Below are positions 1 through 7,359 of a DNA stretch of 64,000 bases, one piece after another. The position numbers and the translations under genes were made by a program. This stretch comes from Acinetobacter chinensis. Lineage in GTDB: Bacteria; Pseudomonadota; Gammaproteobacteria; Pseudomonadales; Moraxellaceae. Location: contig NZ_CP032134.1 of NCBI RefSeq assembly GCF_002165375.2, forward strand, positions 3,286,001 through 3,350,000, written 5' to 3'. The notes beneath the pieces are model-generated. The model was given only the letters and a program-made list of their open reading frames with translations, did not search any database and had not been told where the DNA came from. The number at the start of each line of letters is the position of its first letter. The stretch's first letter is position 1.

Positions 1-1
1 G

Positions 2-157
2 TACAATTCAAAAACTGAAGTTGAAAAAATTTTAGCAAAATATCCAAATGCAAATGCTTGGTTACCTTTAAAAGCCAATGCAGTAGATATGGTGGTTTTA
101 GTTAATAAAGAATCTGCAACTATCATCAAAATAGTAGATTTAAGACCATGGAGTTAA
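2..157 (+). CDS. 3' end of an unidentified gene (truncated by window edge)
   Basis: An open frame enters from the left edge and ends at TAA 155-157, giving the last 51 residues of a protein. It begins YNSKTEVEKILAKYPNANAW and finishes with IVDLRPWS. No motif allows a family call. The next gene on the same strand starts 72 bp downstream, so the two may be co-transcribed. Base composition is AT-rich like the rest of the island. That the frame is coding is inferred from its length and its normal-looking C-terminus. Confidence 0.5.
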   Translation, partial: YNSKTEVEKILAKYPNANAWLPLKANAVDMVVLVNKESATIIKIVDLRPWS

Positions 158-229
158 TCAAACGTTTGCATTAAGCACAATTTCATAAACGAAAAAATAA
201 TTTAATAATACACTTGGAGAAATTAAACA

Positions 230-964
230 ATGAATTCCAGCAATTATATTGGACTAACAGAAGTAGACTTAGATCAGCCAATTTATCGAATTTTTTCACT
301 TGAACGTTTTTTTCAAGTTTTGGACAAAAAACAGCTAACCCTAGTTAAACCACATCTTTGGGATGACCCTTTTGAAAATGTACTCTTAAAAAGTGAATTT
401 AAAACAGCATCTAACGAAACAGCAGTCTTTGAGGCACATGATTCTGTTTATGGTCAATGCTGGACTCAACATGCTGAATCAGATGCCATGTGGCGCATTT
501 ACTCACCGCATAAAAATGGCGTGCGACTACAAACCACACCTAGAAAACTATTAGCTGCATTACAAACTAACATACATGAGCATTCTGAACTTTATTGTTT
601 TATTGGAAAAGTTATCTACGCTGCCAACGAAAATCATCTTAAAGAATTCCTACAAGAAATTAACTTAACCGCTACTGATGGTACAGGTATAGCCCAATCA
701 CTACTATATAAGCGCAAAGAATTTGAGCATGAGCAAGAAATCCGCTTAATTTATTCAGGTTCTGATGGAAAATGTCCAAACAATATATTTAATTTTTCAA
801 TTGAACCTAATACACTTTTTGACAGTATTATGTTTGACCCAAGAATAGACGAAAGCCTACGAAAAGCATGTACTGCTGCAATACAAAATTTAAGCTGTAA
901 TATAAAAACAGAAAAATCCAATTTATATGATCTACCAAATGGTTTTAGCTTTAACTTGCATTAA
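230..964 (+). CDS. DUF2971 domain protein
   Basis: A soluble 244-residue protein without signal peptide or membrane segment. The N-terminal pattern YRIFSLERFFQVLDKKQL, then WDDPFEN, then CWTQHAESDAMWRIYS and a later RKEFEHEQEIRLIY are the usual landmarks of DUF2971. Members of that family have no settled biochemical function and often occur in mobile or defence-rich regions. A weak ribosome site (TTGGAGAAA) lies about 12 bp before the ATG. It is separated from the leftward recombinase operon by a gene remnant and a hairpin, so it is probably cargo of the neighbouring element. The family call is from recognition of motifs; the cargo role is inference. Confidence 0.7.
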   Translation: MNSSNYIGLTEVDLDQPIYRIFSLERFFQVLDKKQLTLVKPHLWDDPFENVLLKSEFKTASNETAVFEAHDSVYGQCWTQHAESDAMWRIYSPHKNGVRLQTTPRKLLAALQTNIHEHSELYCFIGKVIYAANENHLKEFLQEINLTATDGTGIAQSLLYKRKEFEHEQEIRLIYSGSDGKCPNNIFNFSIEPNTLFDSIMFDPRIDESLRKACTAAIQNLSCNIKTEKSNLYDLPNGFSFNLH

Positions 965-1000
965 TTTGTGTGAATCATACGCTTTAATAGCCAGACTTAA

Positions 1001-1099
1001 GTACCCTACCCCAACGACTGGGTGAAAGATGATATTGAACAACGAGATATCGCCATACAAAATCGTCTAATTTCATTTTTAAAGAGCATTTATCAATAA
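1001..1099 (+). pseudogene. remnant: C-terminal tail of a lost gene
   Basis: A 32-codon open stretch follows a TAA at 998-1000 and ends with TAA at 1097-1099. It reads VPYPNDWVKDDIEQRDIAIQ and then NRLISFLKSIYQ, with the charged amphipathic look of a genuine protein C-terminus. There is no start codon or ribosome site. I read it as the 3' stub of a gene whose front was lost when the island formed. It could also be chance. Confidence 0.3.
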
Positions 1100-1113
1100 A
1101 AAATTAAAATCAA

Positions 1114-1145
1114 ATAGCCACTAAATTACCAAATTTAGTGGCTAT
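1114..1145 (-). terminator. 14-bp stem hairpin ending the recombinase operon
   Basis: ATAGCCACTAAATT at 1114-1127 and its perfect complement at 1132-1145 flank a 4-nt loop. It starts 6 bp past the last gene of the leftward recombinase operon. Reading leftward it is followed by T-rich sequence (TTTGATTTT). It could also stop rightward transcription from the DUF2971 side. Confidence 0.6.
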
Positions 1146-1150
1146 CTCAA

Positions 1151-1510
1151 TTATAAAGTTCGGACACTTTGCCTCAACTCAAAATTTTCGCTCAACAGCG
1201 AATTAAACTTTTCCAACAGTCTCTCATAATCCTCCTGAAGTTTCTCATAATCAGTTTTAACCGCCTTGGTCTTGCTTTTGGCTTTTTCAACCCGCTGTGT
1301 AGGCGAAAGTATATTTTGCCCCACTAGCTGTGCAGCTTGCTCAATCGCCACAATTAATGCAGCATGGCGGCTCTTCTTAATAGAGCCGCGTTTACGCCCT
1401 GCTTCAAGTGCTACCGTATCATTATTAATGGCAGAGCCTTTTGGTAGAACCTCTGGTTTGTTGGCTTTTAAACGTTCTAAAGCAGCGTAATAATCATTAA
1501 GTGCGCTCAT
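1151..1510 (-). CDS. small coiled-coil accessory protein of the recombinase operon
   Basis: A 119-residue basic protein, last gene of a four-gene leftward operon; its ATG is 3 bp after the stop of the 688-residue recombinase. The middle (GRKRGSIKKSRHAALIVAIEQ, near residues 38-58) looks like a short DNA-contacting basic/helical segment. Residues 85-115 (KLQEDYERLLEKFNSLLSEN) form a leucine-heptad coiled coil. In Tn554-type transposons a small third protein, TnpC, sits after the two recombinases and modulates transposition. In gamma-mobile-trio elements GmtX is comparably placed. By position and size this may be the functional counterpart; I do not see sequence that proves homology. Confidence 0.6.
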   Translation of the reverse strand: MSALNDYYAALERLKANKPEVLPKGSAINNDTVALEAGRKRGSIKKSRHAALIVAIEQAAQLVGQNILSPTQRVEKAKSKTKAVKTDYEKLQEDYERLLEKFNSLLSENFELRQSVRTL

Positions 1511-1513
1511 AGC

Positions 1514-3580
1514 TTAAACCTCAATATTAATCGTCTTAATTTTTTGAATCATTTTGTTTAAAGCCAAAATATCACTGTCCATTTGCCCGTACAGCAAGCT
1601 ATTTGGGGTTTGTGTATCTCGCACTCGTTGTAGTCGCTGAACTGCTTTTTGCATTTTTTCAGCACTCCCAGCATCAAACACAGCATGAGCACAACTCAAG
1701 CAACTGGTAATAGCCGTAAAAGAAATTTTTTCGCAAGAATCTGGGTTGGTACAAGCACCAAAAAGACTTGGTTTATACGCAATTTCTCCCTTTTTCATTC
1801 GCTTAATCGTTTCTTCACGATTTGGAAATACCTTGATTAATTGCTCACGTTCTTTTTGTAACTGCAAATATGTACCTGCCCCACCCAGCAAACGACTAGA
1901 ACTGTTAATTACACCATCATCAAATTGTGCATAAGAATGTACCAGTCGCTGATACTCAAGCTCTTGAATAAATTCCTTTTGGCTCTCACTGGCCAAAATA
2001 TTCGGCGCAAAGACTGAGTTCTCTCGATAATATAGCGTCATCGCTTCAGTTAAATGCTTATATTGCACCGACAAAGCCCCTAGCCCAATAACGCCTGAAC
2101 GTGCACCATAGACCGCCAAAGAACGTCTGAATTGATGGGTGCAAATATTCCAATATTGACCCATTTGACAGTCTTTTTCTTCTCGCCAGTTGCGGAAGCC
2201 ATCGAATGCTTCCAGTTCGGCTATATCGCTTTCAGTAATTCGTAGTTCATCTCCCAACTTTTCTAAAAGATGCTGACGATAATTATTAAAATTAGTCTCT
2301 GTGCGAGTCGGTGCACCTTCATAATTAGAAATAAAATCCATTTCGTGCTCAATATTTCGATTATTTTTATGCTGAGGTTTTGGTAAATATCTTGTTGGAA
2401 ATAAGGGATATTCACGAGGATTAGAAAAATCGTAATGTGGATTGAGCAAAGCATAAATCTCACCAATACTTTGAGCAGCATTCACTCCGATTTGGATATC
2501 TTCAAAGCTGATCCAGTAGGTGGATTTATTACCGCCACCATGTAACTTGGAGGTATAGCCCATGAGTACATGCACAAGATGCTCATTGCTCTTAACCGTT
2601 TGATAGCAGTCATAAGACAGTTGATTGACTTCGTTGTCCCGCATACCTGTAAATAGATGAATCCAAAGTTTGGCCATGCCTTGAATTATCGTGATATAAC
2701 GGGTCAGATTGGCATGTTTTCTAATCTGATGATTTTCAAAAAGCTGAGTTAAACCCAGCAAATCACGAGCATCGTTGAAACTTATTGCTCGTTTAGCACG
2801 TCTAAACTCCACAGGCATCAGGGCAAAATTAGCATCCTGCTGAATACGCTGAAACCATTGCAACAACGCAGCTGCATTTTGATTAAACTCATTCAATTGA
2901 TCTGCTAAAGTATTAATTAAAGCCATATAAAGCCGTGAAGGAATAACCTTGGTTTGCGGGCCGACTTTATTTGACTGCAACCTGAGTTGAGCCGCTAACT
3001 TCGCTAAATGCTCAATCGGTTGATAGGTACTAAAAGCAGGGATTAATAAGGGGTACTGCTGTTGCAGGCTAAAACAATCGGTTAAAAATGCTTTGATGCA
3101 CAAGGCGGTTGAATAACTCACGCCAGCATAAGCATCATTAACTTTCGATAGATAAGCGCCATCAGCAAATAACTGCTGTAACGTACAACCATTCTTGTAT
3201 GCAAGTCGTGCGAACTGACGCAATGCAAGATGACGCTGCTTAATACTTTTAATGATCGACTTACCCGTTTTAACGTACAATAACGCAAAGATGATTTTTT
3301 TCATTTCTGCACGTATTTGACAGAAGAGAAAGTCGTTCTCTTCTGCATTCTCAAGCCATGTATTAAAATTTAATCGACAATGGCACTTCGGTAAATAGGG
3401 TGAAAGATCCCAAACATTGTCTGCATAAACCGATAATGTTGCACCACTTTTCATTCGAGACAATACAAAAGAGGCAGGAACAGCCAACTGATGATTCTGT
3501 AAATTATACTCATCGGGTAAAAACTGCTCAGCAACACCAGTGGCGTACAAATACGAATTAAATGAACTCATGATATCCAC
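1514..3580 (-). CDS. tyrosine recombinase, third of three (688 aa)
   Basis: A large recombinase whose C-terminal half keeps the tyrosine-recombinase catalytic set: Arg in FTGMRDNEV (about residue 314), HQFRR (His about 482) and KHLTEAMTLYYREN, with Tyr about 517. Such enzymes cut and rejoin DNA through a covalent 3'-phosphotyrosine. After the catalytic domain there is a cysteine cluster, CTNPDSCEKISFTAITSC followed by LSCAHAVF (about 623-647), resembling a zinc-binding knuckle. The 5' end overlaps the preceding gene by 13 bp, implying translational coupling. It is much longer than phage integrases (300-450 aa), as in transposon-borne recombinases of the Tn554/gamma-mobile-trio kind. Target site and partners are unknown. 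Confidence 0.85.
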   Translation of the reverse strand: MDIMSSFNSYLYATGVAEQFLPDEYNLQNHQLAVPASFVLSRMKSGATLSVYADNVWDLSPYLPKCHCRLNFNTWLENAEENDFLFCQIRAEMKKIIFALLYVKTGKSIIKSIKQRHLALRQFARLAYKNGCTLQQLFADGAYLSKVNDAYAGVSYSTALCIKAFLTDCFSLQQQYPLLIPAFSTYQPIEHLAKLAAQLRLQSNKVGPQTKVIPSRLYMALINTLADQLNEFNQNAAALLQWFQRIQQDANFALMPVEFRRAKRAISFNDARDLLGLTQLFENHQIRKHANLTRYITIIQGMAKLWIHLFTGMRDNEVNQLSYDCYQTVKSNEHLVHVLMGYTSKLHGGGNKSTYWISFEDIQIGVNAAQSIGEIYALLNPHYDFSNPREYPLFPTRYLPKPQHKNNRNIEHEMDFISNYEGAPTRTETNFNNYRQHLLEKLGDELRITESDIAELEAFDGFRNWREEKDCQMGQYWNICTHQFRRSLAVYGARSGVIGLGALSVQYKHLTEAMTLYYRENSVFAPNILASESQKEFIQELEYQRLVHSYAQFDDGVINSSSRLLGGAGTYLQLQKEREQLIKVFPNREETIKRMKKGEIAYKPSLFGACTNPDSCEKISFTAITSCLSCAHAVFDAGSAEKMQKAVQRLQRVRDTQTPNSLLYGQMDSDILALNKMIQKIKTINIEV

Positions 3581-5505
3581 CCCAAATCAAGTAATAATTC
3601 AAAATGATTGAGCCAATAGGCATCTAAATCGCCGCTTTCTACTTCTTCTTGAATTGAAAAAATACGGTCACGCAAATTTTCATAAGTATTTGATAAATCG
3701 TTGAGTACTTCATCAATTCGATGTAAAAGCACACCGAATTGTGACTCCCATTTAATCAAATCCGTAGCTTTTTGCTTAACGTAACCGAGCAAACTTTTCA
3801 GTGATAAAAGCTTACGAATATCCGTATCATCGGCATGGATTGCATAGTGCTGACAGAACAAGCAATGCTCAAATTGCTGGCAGTTTGGGGTTGGAGCTTG
3901 TGCGGTAAAACCAAGTGCTTTTTCAGGCTGAGGCGTTGCTGTCACACATGCACCGACAGGCAAGGTCTGGACATCAACAGACTCATCTAGCGTTTGCACC
4001 GCAATTCGTTCAAGCGTTCGAGTTTGTTCGACGGCAACTTCTCTCAGCTCATTAAAAAACTGTGAAATTTGCTGAGCTGCATCTTTAAATGACGTACGTG
4101 CATAATTATTTCTTGCTGTATCGAGTGAGTGACCCATAACTTCTGCTTCAAGCAGTAAATCACCATCACTTAACTCAACAGTTTGGCCGCTTTTATGCTT
4201 ACGCCACTGTTGCGGAGTAATCCAGGCCATTTGAGGGAAAATACGTTGTAAAAAACTTCTGAGTAATTGCAACTTAGCAGTTCCAATCGGTACAAGCCTT
4301 TGAATTTCATTACGTTGTGGAAAGATAAAATCACAGGTTTCATCTTGGATATACCATGCTCGAAGTTCTAAAATTTGTCTAAAAACAGGTTCAAATGTCA
4401 CCCCAAATTCGGGCCGAACTTCTTTCCCGCCAGCACGACTTTTTGTGCCTGAGAATCTCTGTCCCTGAGTTGAAGGCAAGATTTCCATCGTATCCAACTG
4501 TAACTGCTGAGCTGTGTCTAAATTAGCCCCCGTTTGTGAAATAAACAACAACATGCCAATCACTAGGCCATATGAAGCTAGTCGCTCTCGCTCCATATGT
4601 CGTTGGTCTTTATTCCGCTCTTCAAGCTTACGAATCGCTTGATTACGATTTTCACGTAAACGCTTTCGATGTTCACTATCCTCAGCAAGCCCGAAATCCA
4701 CCAACATTTTTGAAAAATCGGGAATAGTTGAATATTTAGACAAATAACTGTGCATATCAAACTGAATATGTTGTTTTTCAGTTTGATGATGAAAGCCTGT
4801 ATAAAAATAGAACTCTTCCTGATCCACGGATTGAAAATGTGCGGGAAAGTTACCCTCCTGTACAACGATACGATGGATTTCCGAAAATACATTCAACAAA
4901 GTCGCATACATCTTTTGATGATCCTCCTGTGCAATTGGTAAAACAGGAACATCATAACGCTGCGACTGTACTTGCATCGCTTGACTAGCAATATCAATTT
5001 CATGACAATCAAACACATAGGCGATTATTTTTGCAACATAACGCTGATACTGCTTTGCTGTGTGTGCAGCCAAGTTATCGTCATCAGTGTCCGCAAGCAG
5101 AGTCCGATCCACTAAATATTTACTGTAACGACGATAGGCATCTATCATGCTGTCCTTATCGGATAAATCAAAATTTTTCTTTTGCTGATCAATCCAATCC
5201 AAAAATATTTTGATAATGGAATAGAACAACCCTTTTGATAGATCCGATCCATCCATTTGCAGTAGATAATCGGTAAAACATTTTAAAAAATAGCGTCTTT
5301 TTTCATCAAAAGATGCAACAAGCTCATTGTCGGATATATCGGAAGAACATGCTCTTTTAGCAAAAAAGAATGTACCGATATCTAAAGTTCTAAAAGAAAA
5401 TGAAGCTGTTTTATCTTTGAGCACGAGTATGAGATGCTCATGCTCAGTAATTTGTTTATGAATATCTGTGATATTTACCAACAATGGCGTACGAATAAAA
5501 TTCAT
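3568..5505 (-). CDS. tyrosine recombinase-like protein with degenerate active site, second of three (645 aa)
   Basis: It shows the tyrosine-recombinase fold landmarks, but the first catalytic arginine appears replaced: SQTGANLDT has Asn near residue 328 where TGxR is expected. The second motif reads TPQQWRKHK (Arg about 435), with Gln in place of the usual His. MGHSLDTARNNYAR retains Gly-His and a Tyr near 468. A cysteine knuckle, CQQFEHCLFCQHYAIH, follows near 560. The gene overlaps the upstream integrase by 4 bp (ATGA) and the downstream recombinase by 13 bp. I infer a DNA-binding or architectural subunit, or one with altered catalysis, acting with its two neighbours. An alignment error at the first Arg is possible. 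Confidence 0.8.
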   Translation of the reverse strand: MNFIRTPLLVNITDIHKQITEHEHLILVLKDKTASFSFRTLDIGTFFFAKRACSSDISDNELVASFDEKRRYFLKCFTDYLLQMDGSDLSKGLFYSIIKIFLDWIDQQKKNFDLSDKDSMIDAYRRYSKYLVDRTLLADTDDDNLAAHTAKQYQRYVAKIIAYVFDCHEIDIASQAMQVQSQRYDVPVLPIAQEDHQKMYATLLNVFSEIHRIVVQEGNFPAHFQSVDQEEFYFYTGFHHQTEKQHIQFDMHSYLSKYSTIPDFSKMLVDFGLAEDSEHRKRLRENRNQAIRKLEERNKDQRHMERERLASYGLVIGMLLFISQTGANLDTAQQLQLDTMEILPSTQGQRFSGTKSRAGGKEVRPEFGVTFEPVFRQILELRAWYIQDETCDFIFPQRNEIQRLVPIGTAKLQLLRSFLQRIFPQMAWITPQQWRKHKSGQTVELSDGDLLLEAEVMGHSLDTARNNYARTSFKDAAQQISQFFNELREVAVEQTRTLERIAVQTLDESVDVQTLPVGACVTATPQPEKALGFTAQAPTPNCQQFEHCLFCQHYAIHADDTDIRKLLSLKSLLGYVKQKATDLIKWESQFGVLLHRIDEVLNDLSNTYENLRDRIFSIQEEVESGDLDAYWLNHFELLLDLGWIS

Positions 5506-6929
5506 GACAAATCTCCTGCTAAATTCACAGAAGAGTTGACGTATTTCATCAAGCTAGATTCATACTCATGCTGAATTTTATTGCGCCATTGCAAGCGTGA
5601 TTTATAGTTCAAATATTGCAAAGTCGTACTAATATTGCGATGCCCCATGCGAGCTTGCACATATTCGACCGCTGTCATAGCTGAATGACCCTCAGGCAGG
5701 TGTTGCAACTGGCTTTCAAGCAAGTTCATCCCAAAACTGGCACGTAAGTCATGAAATTTAAAGCTTGGAAACTGCGGATCAATCAAACGAATCTCGGGTA
5801 ATAGCACGACTTTTAAGTAACTACGCACGGCTTCACCTTCATAGAGTTTAAGCCTCGCCCCAAACGAATCAGAGGCTTTGATTTTTTCGATTAGCTCTTG
5901 CTGCTCAGCTTTGCTGGTATAGAAAGGTGTGCCCAGTTTGGTGAGAAATACATAATTTTCATCCGACTCGCCATAGCTAGACTTCTGTCTACGCTGTTGT
6001 GCTTGTGGGCTATCAATATAAATTTTAAGGTCTTGTGCTAACCAATTCGGGATGAGTAGCGTCATAGGCTTTTGAAATTTGGTATCAATGCCCGTACCCG
6101 ACCCAACAGGCAGACGGATAAAACCCTGACTATCGGGCTTACGACCAATTAAGTTTTTGATTCGTAGAGTGCAAATGGTTTGTAAGCGAGCGCCCGTGAA
6201 TAAGGCAAAATAGAACATCAGCTGATATTCACGTGATGATTTTAGCAGTGCTTTTAATATGACTGTTTGCGATTCAATACTGAATGGACTTAATTCACCA
6301 TCATCCGCAATCGTTTCAGGATTCGGTGCTTTGGCTGGAACATGAATCGCAAGATCATGCGACTTAATTGCCATTTTTCTACGTGCGCCAAATTCATTAT
6401 CTACCGCAATATATTTGTATACATCTTTAAACGGTATGCCATAACGCTGATGATCAACCAAATCTTCTGTGACAAGAAAGCGATAAAAATTCACCACTGC
6501 ATTAATTCGACCACGTGCAGAATTGGCCGAGATTAGACCTGCATTCGTCTGCTCAATCAGACGAGTACGATATTGAAAAATCGCATTCAACTGTTTTAGC
6601 TTATGAAATTTCAAGAAATCCAGCTGTTCATCTTCTAAAAAGCGCTGAAAATCAACAAGCTGATGTGCAATAGATGCAAAGGTTTTAAAATCATACTGTA
6701 TTGTTTGCTCAAGTTTTTTCAGCAAATACAGATTAAAAATTTCTGATGGGCTTCCATCCCCTTGAATAATGACTGGGAATTCAAGGTAAGCATCACCATA
6801 ATTTTCGAACTCAGCATTATTGAAACAATGAGTTGCCTTAGCCAACGTCAATAATTGAAATTTTTTGATGGTCACGACTTTGGCTTTAGACTGGTAGCGT
6901 GACTGACCATTTTTAAGTTTAGTGCTCAT
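5502..6929 (-). CDS. tyrosine-type site-specific integrase, first of three (475 aa)
   Basis: First gene of the four-gene operon. All standard catalytic motifs are visible: Arg in FTGARLQ (about 248), HDLRASFG (His about 393), MGHRNISTTLQY (His about 430, Tyr about 439). Residues 80-180 look like the N-terminal SAM-like core-binding domain (DFQRFLEDEQLDF, NSARGRINAVVNFYRFL). The ATG has a perfect AGGAGG 6 bp upstream. The 3' end overlaps the next recombinase by 4 bp. It is the most conventional of the three and likely the main strand-cleaving enzyme. Expression may be restrained by a hairpin that touches its ribosome site. Confidence 0.88.
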   Translation of the reverse strand: MSTKLKNGQSRYQSKAKVVTIKKFQLLTLAKATHCFNNAEFENYGDAYLEFPVIIQGDGSPSEIFNLYLLKKLEQTIQYDFKTFASIAHQLVDFQRFLEDEQLDFLKFHKLKQLNAIFQYRTRLIEQTNAGLISANSARGRINAVVNFYRFLVTEDLVDHQRYGIPFKDVYKYIAVDNEFGARRKMAIKSHDLAIHVPAKAPNPETIADDGELSPFSIESQTVILKALLKSSREYQLMFYFALFTGARLQTICTLRIKNLIGRKPDSQGFIRLPVGSGTGIDTKFQKPMTLLIPNWLAQDLKIYIDSPQAQQRRQKSSYGESDENYVFLTKLGTPFYTSKAEQQELIEKIKASDSFGARLKLYEGEAVRSYLKVVLLPEIRLIDPQFPSFKFHDLRASFGMNLLESQLQHLPEGHSAMTAVEYVQARMGHRNISTTLQYLNYKSRLQWRNKIQHEYESSLMKYVNSSVNLAGDLS

Positions 6930-6935
6930 TTTGAG

Positions 6936-6957
6936 CCTCCTGTTTATTAAAAACAGG
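6936..6957 (-). promoter_or_regulatory. strong ribosome site partly held in a hairpin before the integrase
   Basis: On the minus strand AGGAGG occupies 6941-6936. A 7-bp stem, CCTGTTT paired with AAACAGG (arms 6939-6945 and 6951-6957 in plus coordinates, 5-nt loop), covers the first half of that site. Pairing could limit translation of the integrase. The stem is short, so this is a suggestion only. Confidence 0.4.
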
Positions 6958-7042
6958 CAAAAAGCGACTTTGAGGTAGGATTGACAAAAATGCCCCTATT
7001 CATCAAAATACAAATGTCTGATCACCAATGAAGACATTCATA

Positions 7043-7070
7043 AAAGCTCATGTTCCCGCATGGGCTTTTA
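7043..7070 (-). terminator. hairpin downstream of the small RHH gene
   Basis: AAAAGCTCATG (7043-7053) pairs with CATGGGCTTTT (7060-7070), 11 bp with one G-T wobble, around the loop TTCCCG. It lies about 20 bp past the stop of the leftward RHH gene and is followed on that strand by TTTTATG. It lies between the RHH gene and the recombinase operon and would separate their transcripts. A role as an element end cannot be excluded. Confidence 0.5.
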
Positions 7071-7092
7071 TACTTTTTGCCGAATGAAAAAG

Positions 7093-7263
7093 TTAATTCA
7101 ATTTTTTTAATTGACCCTCCGTGTTTTGCTTAAATTGAGTTAGAATAAAATTCACTTGTGAATTTAATGATCTGTTTTGCAACAAAGCTTCTTCTTTCAA
7201 CCAGCTTTTTAATACAGGTGAAATACGTAACTTAAGTTGTGTCGAAGAACTTGATAATTTCAT
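7093..7263 (-). CDS. small ribbon-helix-helix (Arc/CopG-like) DNA-binding protein
   Basis: A 56-residue protein beginning MKLSSSTQLKLRISPVLKSW and ending GQLKKLN. The beta-strand TQLKLRIS followed by two helices (PVLKSWLKEEALLQNR, SLNSQVNFILTQF) is the ribbon-helix-helix pattern of Arc/MetJ repressors, which bind DNA as dimers through the strand. The gene diverges from the RHH+HTH fusion at 7360. The 96 bp between them carry TGGT/ACCA half-sites, so autoregulation or control of both genes is likely. It also lies just upstream of the recombinase operon on the same strand. I translated it by hand; its size invites being missed. Confidence 0.65.
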   Translation of the reverse strand: MKLSSSSTQLKLRISPVLKSWLKEEALLQNRSLNSQVNFILTQFKQNTEGQLKKLN

Positions 7264-7266
7264 ATG

Positions 7267-7306
7267 AACCAACCTGGTTTAATAATGTGGTTCATCAACA
7301 AACCAC
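7267..7306. promoter_or_regulatory. operator-like repeats between two divergent RHH genes
   Basis: AACCAACCTGGTT at 7267-7279 is followed by GTGGTT (7287-7292) and its exact complement AACCAC (7301-7306). That gives four ACCA/TGGT half-sites in 40 bp, about 10-14 bp apart. RHH repressors typically bind such arrays cooperatively. The site lies immediately upstream of the leftward RHH gene and about 55 bp before the rightward one. No convincing -35/-10 pair was assigned. Confidence 0.5.
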
Positions 7307-7359
7307 TTTTAAATTAAAAATCTTTCCCGTAATGTAGTCAATAATGGATTGTATTAATT

